Positions 26,156-35,363 of a stretch of DNA of 64,000 bases are shown piece after piece. The first letter of the stretch is position 1. Every line of letters begins with the position of its first letter. The position numbers were made by a program, and so were the translations under genes. The notes beneath the pieces are model-generated. The model was not told the origin of the DNA and did no database searches. It worked only from the letters and a program-made list of their open reading frames with translations. Source of the stretch: Evansella caseinilytica (lineage in GTDB: Bacteria > Bacillota > Bacilli > Bacillales > Salisediminibacteriaceae); assembly GCF_900107275.1 (NCBI RefSeq), contig NZ_FNPI01000001.1, positions 992,001-1,056,000 of the forward strand, written 5' to 3'.

Positions 26156-26538
26156 GCGTGTTCAAAAAGGCAATGGTTCCGCACGATGCGCCCAATTCCG
26201 CCTAAGTGCTGCCCACGTCCTATGGGCAACGGCGGAATGTCGCCATCCTCCAATTCCGCTTAAGTACCACTCACGTCATGCGTCTGCGGTTACTCGACGC
26301 AAATTGACTCGATGAAGCACATTCAGGTTGCATTTGTGAGTAACGGCGGAATGTCGCCATCCTGGCTCTGAGAACCCCACTCACAGCCGACCTGAAAAGA
26401 ATGCATCGGCTTCACTCCATTGTCTCTTCCTCTGCCAGTATTGCTCTGACATCTATCCAAGTGCCATCGCGCGCGATGAGACAACTCGCAGCGTCTCAGT
26501 GAAGTACAGCTCATTGCTTCGTGTTTGTTCAAAAAGAT
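26156..26538 (+). repeat. Dispersed palindromic repeat, copy C (long form)
   Basis: The left end is GAGCGTGTTCAAAAAGG. Two AATTCCGC...GGCGGAATGTCGCCATCCT hairpin modules follow in tandem (about 26189-26251 and 26252-26363), then the GAATGCATCGGCTTCACTC block and a core palindrome starting at 26461 that has lost about five bases. The right end GTGTTTGTTCAAAAAGAT is present but the returning arm of the terminal hairpin is missing, so the element seems truncated there. Confidence 0.82.
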
Positions 26539-26539
26539 G

Positions 26540-26695
26540 TACTCTTTTCCCATCAGCAACATGTAAATTATACGTACAATCATGATTATACGTCAATTTA
26601 TAGCTTTGGACCGGAAATTTTAGTTCATCTGGCTGCTGCGGGGATAAAAATAATAGAAATTTCTGTCGGTCTCGTTCATAATTGATAGTATCCAT
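26540..26695 (-). pseudogene. Possible gene truncated by repeat copy C
   Basis: From ATG 26695 a minus-strand frame reads MDTINYERDRQKFLLFLSPQ... for about 52 residues of normal composition, then runs straight into repeat C, which supplies the remaining codons to a stop at 26453. No strong ribosome site is visible and I do not recognise the family. It may be the start of a gene cut by insertion of the repeat, or chance. Confidence 0.25.
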
Positions 26696-26762
26696 TTTCT
26701 CGTAAAAAGTATTGAATAACGTTGAGGTAAATATAGAAAAAGGTTAAAGGAGATTCATTTAT

Positions 26763-27929
26763 ATGTCGGAGGAAAATATCACAAGAATACAATTAGGCAG
26801 TAAGGAAATTATTCTCATCGGGACGGCTCACGTTTCAAAACAGAGCGCAGAGCAGGTGAAGGAAGTTGTTGAGAGGGAAAAGCCTGATGCTGTTTGTGTT
26901 GAACTGGATGAACAGCGGTATCAGGCGATAATGGACGGCAGCAAGTGGAAGGAAATGGACATTTTTAAGGTGATCAAAGAAAAAAAAGCAACGCTGCTTT
27001 TTATGAACCTTGTTATTTCTTCTTTTCAAAAGCGCTTGGCAAAGCAGTTCGGCATCAAGCCGGGGCAGGAAATGATTCAAGGGATTGAATCTGCTAAAGA
27101 GCATGGTGCAGAACTAGTATTGGCCGATCGTAACATTCAAATTACATTTTCACGGATTTGGCATCAAATCGGTATGTGGGGAAAGGTGAAGCTCCTTTCA
27201 GAGTTAGTCGCGAGTATTTTTAATAAAGAAAGCATTACGGAAGAAGAACTGGAAAAAATGAAAACGCAGGATGCCTTGAATGCGATGCTGCAGGAATTTA
27301 CGGCCGCCTTTCCGAAATTAAAAATCCCGTTGATCGATGAACGCGATAAATATTTGGCGCAGAATATCAAAAACGCTCCCGGAGAAAAAGTCGTTGCAGT
27401 CCTTGGTGCGGCGCATGTTCCCGGGATTAAGGAAGCGATTAACAAGGAGCATGATCTCAAGGCGCTGACGAAACGTCCGCCGAAAACGAAGGCGCCAAAA
27501 ACGATTGCCTGGCTGATCCCAATTTTGATCCTGGGAATTATCGGCTATACTTTTTATGCGAATCCGTCTGCCGGCTTTCAACAAACGTTGAGCTGGATAT
27601 TATGGAACGGATCGTTTTCAGCCCTTGGAGCATTGATTGCTTTCGGGCATCCGCTTGCCGTTATTACTGCTTTTATTGTAGCGCCGTTAAGCTCGTTGAA
27701 TCCGTTGATGGCAGCCGGCTGGTTTTCCGGATTTGTCCAGGCGTATGTGCGCCGGCCGAATGTTGGGGATTTTGAAACGCTGTCGGAGGATGTTTTTACG
27801 GTAAAAGGCTTTTGGAACAACAAGGTCACACGCATTCTGTTAGTTGTTATTTTATCAAACCTGGGTAGCACATTGGGCACCGTCATCGGCGGCGCCGACG
27901 TTGTCCGCCTGTTTTTCGAAAACTTATAG
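26763..27929 (+). CDS. TraB/PrgY/GumN-like membrane protein
   Basis: A 388-residue protein. The N-terminal TraB domain (about 1-235) has the GTAHVSKQSAEQV motif, the CVELDEQRY motif and the late VLGAAHVPGIKEAI motif, which carry the conserved His/Glu residues of the TraB/ChaN/Tiki-like fold. The C-terminal part (about 250-388) has three to five hydrophobic segments that anchor it in the membrane. Members include PrgY, which limits peptide pheromone activity in enterococci, and Tiki proteases; a role in peptide processing is possible but unproven. AAAGGAGATT precedes the ATG. Its stop codon touches the hairpin of a repeat. Confidence 0.88.
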   Translation: MSEENITRIQLGSKEIILIGTAHVSKQSAEQVKEVVEREKPDAVCVELDEQRYQAIMDGSKWKEMDIFKVIKEKKATLLFMNLVISSFQKRLAKQFGIKPGQEMIQGIESAKEHGAELVLADRNIQITFSRIWHQIGMWGKVKLLSELVASIFNKESITEEELEKMKTQDALNAMLQEFTAAFPKLKIPLIDERDKYLAQNIKNAPGEKVVAVLGAAHVPGIKEAINKEHDLKALTKRPPKTKAPKTIAWLIPILILGIIGYTFYANPSAGFQQTLSWILWNGSFSALGALIAFGHPLAVITAFIVAPLSSLNPLMAAGWFSGFVQAYVRRPNVGDFETLSEDVFTVKGFWNNKVTRILLVVILSNLGSTLGTVIGGADVVRLFFENL

Positions 27930-28165
27930 TGTTTGTTCAAAAAGATCGCCTTTTATCTTTTTGAACAAACACGAAGCGATGAGCGAGTCTCCGCGATTTT
28001 AAGGCGGGAGAAACGCCCTTCTTCTCCCGGGGGCGGAGAAGCGAGCCATCGCCAAGGCAAGAGCAACAAAAAAGATCGCCTTTTATCTTTTTGAACAAAC
28101 ACGAAGCGATGAGCGAGTCTCCGCGATTTTAAGCCCGGGAGAAACGCCCTTCTTCTCCCGAGGGG
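27929..28165. repeat. Tandem pair of terminator-hairpin repeats
   Basis: A hairpin with perfect 18-bp arms (27929-27946 / 27955-27972; GTGTTTGTTCAAAAAGAT) begins on the last base of the TraB stop codon. A segment of about 105 bp (from 27941: AAAGATCGCC...TTCTTCTCCCG) is repeated almost exactly from 28071, period 130 bp. Each unit contains a second hairpin CGGGAGAA...TTCTCCCG. The TTTGTTCAAAAAGAT arm is the same as the right-end hairpin of the dispersed repeats. Confidence 0.85.
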
Positions 28166-28230
28166 GGCGGATGTCGTTTTTGATCAGCTTGAAACGCATC
28201 GTCTAGCCTCATGTAACCAATATGCAACGA

Positions 28231-28350
28231 TTACTTCAAATCTGCCACCACTGCACCAGGATCGAATCCTAATATCCAATGGCCGTTGACCTCTGTAGTG
28301 TGTTCGAACAACTTGAAAGCAATCATTAAACCAGTCACTATTATTAGCAT
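28231..28350 (-). pseudogene. Short frame resembling the end of a membrane protein gene
   Basis: A 39-codon minus-strand frame, MLIIVTGLMIAFKLFEHTT...VVADLK, has one transmembrane-like stretch and a soluble tail but no ribosome site. Upstream, in the next frame, AIGRIASHLYRVHDF can be read, suggesting a frameshifted remnant of a larger membrane protein (a LysE-type C-terminus is one possibility). The rest of 28166-28480 shows no gene. Confidence 0.25.
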
Positions 28351-28480
28351 CACGCTTGAAAATCGTGTACTCTATATAAGTGCGAAGCTATTCTTCCAAT
28401 CGCTTACATAGGAAATGAGAACGGAGAATTGCTTTGCCGGCAACAGAAAGCTTGACTGAGTACATTGGAGGAAAAAGAGG

Positions 28481-29938
28481 ATGGAATCACAAAGTTATAA
28501 TCGTTCTGTTATTGTTGCGCTTCTGCTTGCAGGAGCCTTTATAGCAATCTTAAACCAGACGCTCATGATTACGGCGATACCGCCGATCATGACAGAAATG
28601 AATATCACCGCGAACAGCGCTCAATGGCTGACAACAGTATTTATGCTTGTCAATGGCATCATGATCCCAGTGAGTGCCTTTTTAATTCAGCGATTTACAA
28701 CGAGGCAGCTTTTCATCACTGCGATGAGCATCTTTGCTTTCGGAACGCTGGCGGCGGGAATTGCCCCAAATTTTCAACTGCTGCTACTAGGAAGGGTGAT
28801 CCAGTCAATTGGTGCCGGTGTCATGTTGCCGTTGATGCAGACGGTATTTTTAATGATATTTCCCGTTCATAAGCGCGGAGCGGCAATGGGACTGGTCGGT
28901 CTGGTCATTTCCTTCGCTCCGGCCATCGGACCGGCTTTGTCGGGCTGGGTGACGTCGAATTATTCTTGGCGCCTGCTGTTTTTTATCATCTTGCCGATTG
29001 CTTTGATTGACATTATTATCGCAGCCTGCACTTTAAAAAATGTCACGGATGTGACGAAACCGAAGCTGGACGTTTTTTCAATCATGCTATCATCCTTTGG
29101 CTTCGGCGGTCTGCTTTATGGATTTACAAGCGCCGGGAATGCCGGCTGGTCGGCCGCCAGCACATTGCTTTCTCTCGGTGTCGGCATCATCGCACTCGTA
29201 CTGTTTATTACAAGACAATTGCGCCTGGAGCATCCGATGCTCGAATTCCGAGTGTTTAAATATTCGATTTTTCCCCTGACGGTAGCCATCAGCATGATCG
29301 GCTTTATGGGGTTAATTGGAGTGGAAACGATCATCCCTTTATACATGAATAACATGAGAGATTTTACCGCCTTTGACGCCGGTCTGGCGTTGTTGCCGGG
29401 AGCATTGATCATGGGATTGATGTCGCCGATTACCGGAAGGATTTTCGATAAAATCGGAGCGCGTTTCCTTGTGATAACCGGCTTAACCATTGTGACACTG
29501 CTCTCCCTCACCCTCGTTACTTTGGGGCCAGACACATCTTTTACCCTGATCACCATGCTTTACGGGTTGCGGATGTTTGGCTTGGCGATGGTGATGATGC
29601 CTGCCACTACCGCCGGATTAAATCAGCTGCCAAAAAGGTTGTTGCCTCATGGCGCTGCAATGGATAATACGATGCGGATGATCGCTGCCTCTGTGGGCAC
29701 TGCCATCCTTGTTACCGTCATGACTACGGCTGCGGTTTCCGCGCAACAGCGCCCTGGAATCGCTGATCCGGATATTTACGGAGTGAAGATGGCATTCATC
29801 GTGGTTACCGCCCTCTCTGCAGTCGGACTGGTGATTTCCTTGTTCGTCAAAAACAGCAAACCGTCAGCAGAGGACGGAAAAAACGATCAGGAAATGATCA
29901 GAAATGAAAAAACAGTTGAACCTTCTAACGTTAATTAA
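28481..29938 (+). CDS. MFS drug efflux transporter, DHA2 14-helix family (LmrB-like)
   Basis: A 485-residue transporter with about 14 helices. It has LNQTLMITAIPPIM in helix 1, the QWLTTVFMLVNGIMIPVSAFL segment, RFTTRQLF motif A, and GLVISFAPAIGPALSGW motif C, all typical of EmrB/QacA-type DHA2 pumps; the N-terminus is close to B. subtilis LmrB (lincomycin/puromycin efflux). TTGGAGGAAAAAG precedes the ATG. It is monocistronic with a strong terminator. No TetR or MarR gene adjoins it. Confidence 0.9.
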   Translation: MESQSYNRSVIVALLLAGAFIAILNQTLMITAIPPIMTEMNITANSAQWLTTVFMLVNGIMIPVSAFLIQRFTTRQLFITAMSIFAFGTLAAGIAPNFQLLLLGRVIQSIGAGVMLPLMQTVFLMIFPVHKRGAAMGLVGLVISFAPAIGPALSGWVTSNYSWRLLFFIILPIALIDIIIAACTLKNVTDVTKPKLDVFSIMLSSFGFGGLLYGFTSAGNAGWSAASTLLSLGVGIIALVLFITRQLRLEHPMLEFRVFKYSIFPLTVAISMIGFMGLIGVETIIPLYMNNMRDFTAFDAGLALLPGALIMGLMSPITGRIFDKIGARFLVITGLTIVTLLSLTLVTLGPDTSFTLITMLYGLRMFGLAMVMMPATTAGLNQLPKRLLPHGAAMDNTMRMIAASVGTAILVTVMTTAAVSAQQRPGIADPDIYGVKMAFIVVTALSAVGLVISLFVKNSKPSAEDGKNDQEMIRNEKTVEPSNVN

Positions 29939-30030
29939 CAGGGTTCCCGCTTATCTTCACAAACCTTCTATATAGTTGACAGCCGTCATTATGAGATAAA
30001 TCGTACTGACAGACTGTCCAGTAGCAGCGG

Positions 30031-30073
30031 CCTTCGGCAAATTGACATGTCAATTTGCCGAAGGCTTATTTTT
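30031..30073 (+). terminator. Terminator of the LmrB-like gene
   Basis: A perfect 34-bp palindrome (17-bp half CCTTCGGCAAATTGACA) followed by CTTATTTTTT. From 30074 to 30224 no gene is seen. Confidence 0.9.
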
Positions 30074-30224
30074 TCCACAGGCCATTTTCACACTTGAAAC
30101 GGCTTACATCTTCATTCTTCAATCTAGCCCCCTCCAATGATGTTCTGCGATTGATAGCTTCTTACAAGTAAGAAACAATATATTTTGAACGTCCCGTGAA
30201 TAAAAAATGAAACTGAAAAAAAAG

Positions 30225-30254
30225 TTGACGTAACTTGTATATACAAGATATAAT
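30225..30254 (+). promoter_or_regulatory. Sigma-A promoter of the tre operon
   Basis: TTGACG (30225-30230) and a perfect TATAAT (30249-30254), 18 nt apart, with the first TreR palindrome filling the spacer. Confidence 0.85.
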
Positions 30255-30285
30255 GAAAGCGCAATCAGATACTTGTATATACAAG
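30234..30285. promoter_or_regulatory. Two TreR operators
   Basis: CTTGTATATACAAG, a perfect 14-bp palindrome, occurs at 30234-30247 and again at 30272-30285. Centres are 38 bp apart. The first lies between the -35 and -10 boxes and the second just downstream of the start of transcription, as known for TreR/GntR repression of tre genes. Confidence 0.9.
30254..30267 (+). promoter_or_regulatory. cre site (CcpA) in the tre promoter
   Basis: TGAAAGCGCAATCA matches the cre consensus TGWAARCGYTWNCW at 13 of 14 positions. It starts on the last base of the -10 box, so bound CcpA would block initiation when glucose is present. Confidence 0.72.
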
Positions 30286-30366
30286 ATAGGGGGATTTATT
30301 TCTATTGTACTAACAGTCGGCCTTACATTGCATAATAAAAAACGATTTATCCAAAGGAGGAGAACA

Positions 30367-31800
30367 ATGAGCAAGTATACAGATACTGCCGAGAAAATGC
30401 TCGAATATATCGGTGGCCGTGAAAACATTACTGCGGTTACCCATTGTGTAACAAGAATGCGGTTCGTATTATCAGAGCCTGCAAAAGCCGACGTAAAAGC
30501 GATCGAATCCATTGATATTGTCAAAGGGACTTTCACGCAAGCCGGACAATTTCAAGTGATCATCGGCAATGAAGTTTCCACGTTTTATAACGAGTTTGTG
30601 AAAATTGCGGGAGTTGAAGATTCATCGAAGGAAGAAGCAAAGCAGGCTGCGAAGCAGAACATGAACTTTCTGCAGCGGCTGATCGGACATCTTGCGGATA
30701 TTTTTACACCGATCATCCCCGCTCTTGTTGTCGGCGGTTTGATTTTAGGATTCAGGAACGTGATCGGTGAAATTAATATGATGAACGGCGGAACGCAGAC
30801 GCTCGTTGAGGTATCCCAGTTCTGGGCAGGGGTGCATGCATTTTTGTGGCTGATTGGCGAAGCGATCTTCCATTTCCTGCCGGTCGGTATTACATGGGCG
30901 ATCTCAAGAAAAATGGGAACGACGCAAATTCTCGGGATCGTGCTCGGTATTACCCTAGTTTCTCCACAACTGCTGAATGCCTATGGCGTGGCTGGTGCGG
31001 AGGAAATACCAGTGTGGGATTTTGGATTCGCGCAAATCGAGATGATCGGTTATCAGGCGCAAGTAATTCCAGCTATTCTTGCCGGATTTGTGTTGGCGAT
31101 TTTGGAACTGCGGCTTCGTAAAATTGTCCCGAATTCGATTTCAATGATCGTTGTCCCGTTTTTGGCGCTGGTTCCGGCGGTGTTGATTGCCCATGTCATA
31201 CTCGGGCCGATCGGCTGGTCCATCGGATCGGTTATCTCCGACATTGTTTATTCCGGGCTGACGTCTTCCGTCGGCTGGCTGTTTGCCGCCATATTCGGCT
31301 TCGCATATGCACCGCTTGTTATCACCGGGCTGCATCACATGACGAATGCCATTGACCTGCAGCTGATGAGCGAATTCGGCGGCACCAACCTCTGGCCGAT
31401 GATAGCACTTTCCAACATTGCCCAAGGTTCTGCTGTTTTGGCGATGATTTACTTGAACCGGAAAGATAAAAAGGAACAGCAGGTCTCTGTTCCAGCAACG
31501 ATTTCCTGCTATTTAGGAGTAACGGAGCCGGCGATGTTCGGGATTAACTTAAAGTACGGTTTTCCGTTTCTCGCCGCAATGATTGGCTCTGCAACCGCAG
31601 CCGTTATTTCCGTTGGCAGCAGCGTCATGGCCAACTCCATCGGTGTCGGTGGCATACCTGGCATCCTGTCAATACAAGTGCAGCACATGCTGACATTTGC
31701 CATCGCCATGGTAGTAGCCATCGCCGTTCCAATTATGTTGACGATCGCCTTCTCAAAAACAAAAATGGGAGTCAACGCATATAAACGCATAGGAAAATAA
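30367..31800 (+). CDS. treP: PTS trehalose transporter, EIIBC
   Basis: A 477-residue PTS permease. The EIIB domain (about 1-80) has phospho-Cys27 in AVTHCVTRMRFVL. The EIIC domain (about 105-470) has ten or so helices and the motif GVTEPAMFGINLKYGFPF typical of the glucose-sucrose-trehalose family. No EIIA domain is attached, so phosphate must come from another EIIA-Glc. It imports trehalose as trehalose-6-phosphate. AAAGGAGG lies seven bases before ATG 30367; the frame is open further up through the operators but that part is untranslated leader. It heads the treP-treA-treR unit, now split by a repeat. Confidence 0.94.
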   Translation: MSKYTDTAEKMLEYIGGRENITAVTHCVTRMRFVLSEPAKADVKAIESIDIVKGTFTQAGQFQVIIGNEVSTFYNEFVKIAGVEDSSKEEAKQAAKQNMNFLQRLIGHLADIFTPIIPALVVGGLILGFRNVIGEINMMNGGTQTLVEVSQFWAGVHAFLWLIGEAIFHFLPVGITWAISRKMGTTQILGIVLGITLVSPQLLNAYGVAGAEEIPVWDFGFAQIEMIGYQAQVIPAILAGFVLAILELRLRKIVPNSISMIVVPFLALVPAVLIAHVILGPIGWSIGSVISDIVYSGLTSSVGWLFAAIFGFAYAPLVITGLHHMTNAIDLQLMSEFGGTNLWPMIALSNIAQGSAVLAMIYLNRKDKKEQQVSVPATISCYLGVTEPAMFGINLKYGFPFLAAMIGSATAAVISVGSSVMANSIGVGGIPGILSIQVQHMLTFAIAMVVAIAVPIMLTIAFSKTKMGVNAYKRIGK

Positions 31801-31882
31801 CAAGGAACGTTTACGGAAGGTAAAACCAAGTAAATAACAAGCAAGGGGAAGGTCAAGACGACTTCCTTTTTGCATTATCGTG

Positions 31883-32183
31883 TTTGTTCAAAAAGATCGT
31901 TTTTTATCTTTTTGAACAAACATGAAGCAATGAGCCGGACTTCACTGGGAAGCTACGAACTGTCTCGTCGTGTCATCGCGCACGATGGCACTTGGATATT
32001 TATCGAAGCGATGCTTGCAGAGGAAGAGACAATGAGTGAAGCCGATGTATTCTTTTCATGCCAGCTATGAGTGGGGTTCTCGGAACCAGGATGGTGACAT
32101 TCCGCCGTTGCTCACAGGACGTGAGCGGAACTTAGGCGGAATTGGGCGCATCGGGCAGAACCATTGCTTTTTTGAACACGCTC
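31883..32183 (-). repeat. Dispersed palindromic repeat, copy D, inserted inside the tre operon
   Basis: This copy is in reverse orientation. It has the TTTGTTCAAAAAGAT hairpin on the left, the core palindrome, the GAATGCATCGGC block (reverse), the GGCGGAATT hairpin module and the GAACACGCTC end on the right. It is flanked by TTATCGTG at 31875-31882 and 32184-32191, an apparent 8-bp target-site duplication (TTATCGTGT counts as nine). It fills most of the treP-treA gap (31801-32282). Confidence 0.88.
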
Positions 32184-32282
32184 TTATCGTGTCATCTTAA
32201 TAAAGCAGCCCAATTTTTTGAACAAAAATGCGGTAACAAGCAAAAAAATCCAGCATAACAATCACAAGCAGGAGGTTACAAC

Positions 32283-33965
32283 ATGTCTCAGCCGTGGTGG
32301 AAAAAAGCAGTTGTTTATCAAATTTATCCGAAAAGCTTCAATGATACAACAGGAAGCGGAACGGGGGATCTTCAGGGGATCATTGAAAAGCTCGATTATT
32401 TAAAGGAACTTGGAGTGGATGTTCTTTGGCTGACGCCTGTCTATGATTCGCCGCAGCGGGATAACGGTTATGATATCAGCGATTACTATTCGATTTATCC
32501 CGAATACGGAACGATGGCGGACTTTGACCGTCTTTTAACGGAAGCCCATCGGCGCGGGTTGAAAATCATCATGGATATCGTTGTGAACCACACTTCGACA
32601 GCGCATGAGTGGTTTAAAAAATCGTCCGCTTCCAGAGAGAATGACTATCGCGATTTTTATATTTGGCGGGATGGGAAAAACGGAGAGCCGCCGACGAATT
32701 GGAAGTCGAAGTTCGGCGGTCCTGCATGGACATATGATGAAACGACAGACCAGTATTATTTGCATTTATTTGATGTCACCCAGGCGGATTTAAACTGGGA
32801 AAATGAACAAGTCCGCAGCAAAGTGTATGAAATGGTTGAATTTTGGCTGAAAAAAGGGGTGGACGGCTTCCGCCTTGATGTCATTAACCTGATTTCCAAG
32901 GATCAGCGGTTTCTTGACGATGACGGCTCGACACCGCCGGGGGACGGGCGTCGATTTTACACCGATGGTCCGAGAATCCATGAATATTTACATGAATTGA
33001 ACCAGCGGGTTTTCGCGAAGTACGAGATGATGACCGTCGGGGAAATGTCGTCGACGTCGATCGACAACTGTATAAAATATACGCTACCGGATCGGAACGA
33101 ACTAAACATGACTTTCAATTTCCATCATCTTAAAGTGGACTATCCGGGTGGAGAGAAATGGGTGAAAGCAGATGTTGACTTCCTCGCGCTAAAGCGGATT
33201 TTGTCCACGTGGCAGACGGAAATGAATCAAGGAGGCGGCTGGAATGCCTTGTTCTGGTGCAATCATGATCAGCCGCGCGCTGTTTCCCGGTTCGGCAATG
33301 ACAAAAAATATCATCAGGAATCCGCGAAAATGCTGGCGACGGCGATGCATATGATGCAGGGAACGCCGTACATTTATCAAGGGGAAGAGTTCGGAATGAC
33401 GAACCCGGAGTTTGAATCGATAGCGGATTATCGCGATGTGGAGTCGCTGAACATTTATAACATCAAGAAAAAGGAAGGAATGAGCGAAGAGGAAATCCTC
33501 GCCATTCTCCAGCAAAAATCGCGTGACAATGCCCGGACACCGGTACAATGGAACAACGGAAAAAACGCCGGTTTCACGGCGGGCACGCCGTGGATTCCGG
33601 TTGCCGGAAATTACCAGGAAATCAATGCGGAACACGCCCTTAAAGATGAAAGCTCCATTTTTTATCATTATCAAAAGCTTATACAATTAAGAAAAAAATA
33701 CGATATAATAACAGATGGAGATTATCAGCTGATATTGGCGGAGCATCGCGATATTTTCGCGTATATCCGCAGCAGCGGCGCTGAAAAGCTGCTTGTGGTA
33801 AGTAATTTTTCAGCAGAGGAAACGGAGTTTATACTGCCGGAAAATATCGCTGGCGGCGGCTTCATCGCTTCATTGCTGCTGTCCAATTACGAGGACTCGC
33901 CGACGGACATTCAGCGGATGACGCTGCGGCCGTATGAGTCGCTTATCTATCACTTAATAACTTAA
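32283..33965 (+). CDS. treA: Alpha,alpha-phosphotrehalase (GH13)
   Basis: A 560-residue glycoside hydrolase that splits cytoplasmic trehalose-6-phosphate into glucose and glucose-6-phosphate. The (beta/alpha)8 barrel shows DIVVNHTS, nucleophile Asp199 in GFRLDVINL, acid/base Glu254 in TVGEMSST and Asp329 in NHDQPRAVSRFG. The N-terminus WWKKAVVYQIYPKSF is typical. All catalytic residues are present and the length is normal. GCAGGAGG-like sequence precedes the ATG. It is separated from treP by repeat copy D and followed after 13 nt by treR. Confidence 0.95.
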   Translation: MSQPWWKKAVVYQIYPKSFNDTTGSGTGDLQGIIEKLDYLKELGVDVLWLTPVYDSPQRDNGYDISDYYSIYPEYGTMADFDRLLTEAHRRGLKIIMDIVVNHTSTAHEWFKKSSASRENDYRDFYIWRDGKNGEPPTNWKSKFGGPAWTYDETTDQYYLHLFDVTQADLNWENEQVRSKVYEMVEFWLKKGVDGFRLDVINLISKDQRFLDDDGSTPPGDGRRFYTDGPRIHEYLHELNQRVFAKYEMMTVGEMSSTSIDNCIKYTLPDRNELNMTFNFHHLKVDYPGGEKWVKADVDFLALKRILSTWQTEMNQGGGWNALFWCNHDQPRAVSRFGNDKKYHQESAKMLATAMHMMQGTPYIYQGEEFGMTNPEFESIADYRDVESLNIYNIKKKEGMSEEEILAILQQKSRDNARTPVQWNNGKNAGFTAGTPWIPVAGNYQEINAEHALKDESSIFYHYQKLIQLRKKYDIITDGDYQLILAEHRDIFAYIRSSGAEKLLVVSNFSAEETEFILPENIAGGGFIASLLLSNYEDSPTDIQRMTLRPYESLIYHLIT

Positions 33966-33978
33966 ATGGGGAATGAGT

Positions 33979-34701
33979 ATGAGGAATAAATATTTGATCA
34001 TTTATAATGAGCTTGCCGAAAAAATCAAGTCCAGGGAGCTGGAGCCTCATACTCTCCTTCCATCCGAACACGAGCTGTGCGATTATTATCAAACTTCGCG
34101 GGAGACAATCCGGAAAGCATTGCATCTGCTGGCGCAAAACGGGTACATTCAGAAGCTGAGGGGAAAAGGCTCCATTGTGCTTGAGCGAAGCAAGCTCGAT
34201 TTTCCCGTTTCCGGCCTGATCAGTTTTAAGGAATTGGCGGAAAAAATGACGGAAGAATCGCGGACGATTGTCAACGAGCTTTCATGTATCAAGCCTGATC
34301 AATATATCAGACAGCAGCTTCAGCTGTCAGGACACGATCCTGTCTGGAAAGTCGTCCGCACGCGGGAAATTGCCGGTGAAAAGGTAATACTCGATAAGGA
34401 TTTCTTAAACGGAAAAATCGTTCCGTCATTGACCGAAGCCATTTGCGAAAATTCGATATTTGCGTTTTTGGAACAGGAGCTCAAGCTGCAAATCAGCTTT
34501 GCGAAAAAGGAAATCGTTGTGGAAGAACCTGCGGCAGAAGACAAGGCGCTGCTGGACCTGGAAGGCTTTCACAATATCGTGATTATCAAAAACTATATTT
34601 ATCTTGACGATGCCAGACTTTTTCAATATACAGAATCCCGACACAGGCCCGACAAATTTCGCTTTGTCGATTTTGCCCGGAGGAATAATCTGTCTCCGTA
34701 G
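33979..34701 (+). CDS. treR: Trehalose operon repressor, GntR/HutC family
   Basis: A 240-residue regulator. The N-terminal winged helix (about 3-70) includes LLPSEHELCDYYQTSRETIRKALHLLAQNGYIQKLRGKG, and the C-terminal UTRA domain (about 90-235) binds trehalose-6-phosphate in known TreR proteins. GGGG at 33968-33971 fits ATG 33979 better than the in-frame ATG at 33973. It presumably binds the two CTTGTATATACAAG palindromes before treP. It ends the operon. Confidence 0.93.
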   Translation: MRNKYLIIYNELAEKIKSRELEPHTLLPSEHELCDYYQTSRETIRKALHLLAQNGYIQKLRGKGSIVLERSKLDFPVSGLISFKELAEKMTEESRTIVNELSCIKPDQYIRQQLQLSGHDPVWKVVRTREIAGEKVILDKDFLNGKIVPSLTEAICENSIFAFLEQELKLQISFAKKEIVVEEPAAEDKALLDLEGFHNIVIIKNYIYLDDARLFQYTESRHRPDKFRFVDFARRNNLSP

Positions 34702-34821
34702 CAGTTGGCTGCTTTCGGCAGTATTGTCTATGAATAGCAGAGTCAGAATAAATTTATGCTTTCAGGCTTATATACAAAGCCAAGAATGTTTTGTATAATA
34801 ACAACGACATAAAAATATCGG

Positions 34822-35000
34822 AATGGAACAGGTGCTGATGTTCAAGTTACGAGAATGTCAGCTTAATAGGGAAGTTTGGTGCAAAGCCAACGCGGTCCCG
34901 CCACTGTAATTGGGAGCGACCTACACGAAGTCACTGTCTGTTTACCAGATGGGAAGGCGTAGGAAACGATGACCATAAGCCAGGAGACCTGCCTGTTTTA
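34822..35000 (+). ncRNA. Cobalamin (B12) riboswitch
   Basis: The conserved parts are in order: AACAGGTGC at the 5' side of P1 (34827-34832 pairs with CCTGTT 34992-34997), GGGAAGTTTGGTGCAAAGCC, the core GCGGTCCCGCCACTGTAA (34891-34908) and the B12 box AGCCAGGAGACCTGCC (34978-34993). A TATAAT at 34794-34799 with TATACA 17 nt upstream is a candidate promoter. It controls the transcobalamin-like surface protein gene and probably the ECF transporter genes after it. Confidence 0.95.
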
Positions 35001-35082
35001 TTTTTCACCGGAACTACGAGGATAGGAGGGGGTGAAGAAGGATAGTAACCGGACAGGTTCGATTACTTTCTTACTTTCTCAT

Positions 35083-35104
35083 CTCCTTCCCGGGGGATTT
35101 TTTT
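35083..35104 (+). terminator. Candidate expression-platform terminator of the B12 riboswitch
   Basis: A short C-rich/G-rich stem (TCTCC...GGGGA) is followed by eight T residues. Upstream G-rich sequence (GGATAGGAGGGGGTGAAG, 35019-35036) could compete for the same C-rich strand. This suggests transcription control, but the stem is short and the assignment is tentative. Confidence 0.5.
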
Positions 35105-35162
35105 ATGCTCCGAGCTACATAAAATGTGTGCTCAAAAAGAAAGGGAAAAATTTCCTGAAAAT

Positions 35163-35363
35163 TTTGAACATCCCAACACAAAAATGTGAGTTCAAAAAGG
35201 AGGACATTACATTGGCAAGAAGGTCGAGGCGCGGCAGGGTCGAGCAGCGGAGCGTACAAGGGACGTACGTGAGCAGCGGAGAGACAACGCAACGATGAGA
35301 TTCGCAGGCAATGTATCCCGGACTATTTGAACATCCCAACACAAAAATGTGGGCTCAAAAAGG
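35163..35363. repeat. Composite repeat between riboswitch and first gene
   Basis: A 38-nt sequence (TTTGAACATCCCAACACA...CAAAAAGG) occurs at 35163-35200 and 35326-35363, differing at two or three bases; a weaker third match precedes (AAATGTGTGCTCAAAAAG, about 35122). Between them is a GC-rich block with GAGCAGCGGAG twice around CGTACAAGGGACGTACG. No open gene is supported here. It looks like an inserted, possibly multicopy, element lengthening the leader. Confidence 0.7.

Noticed and set aside
30235-30366. N-terminal extension of treP from an upstream start
   Set aside because: This stretch contains the promoter, both TreR operators and the cre; AAAGGAGG fixes the start at 30367.
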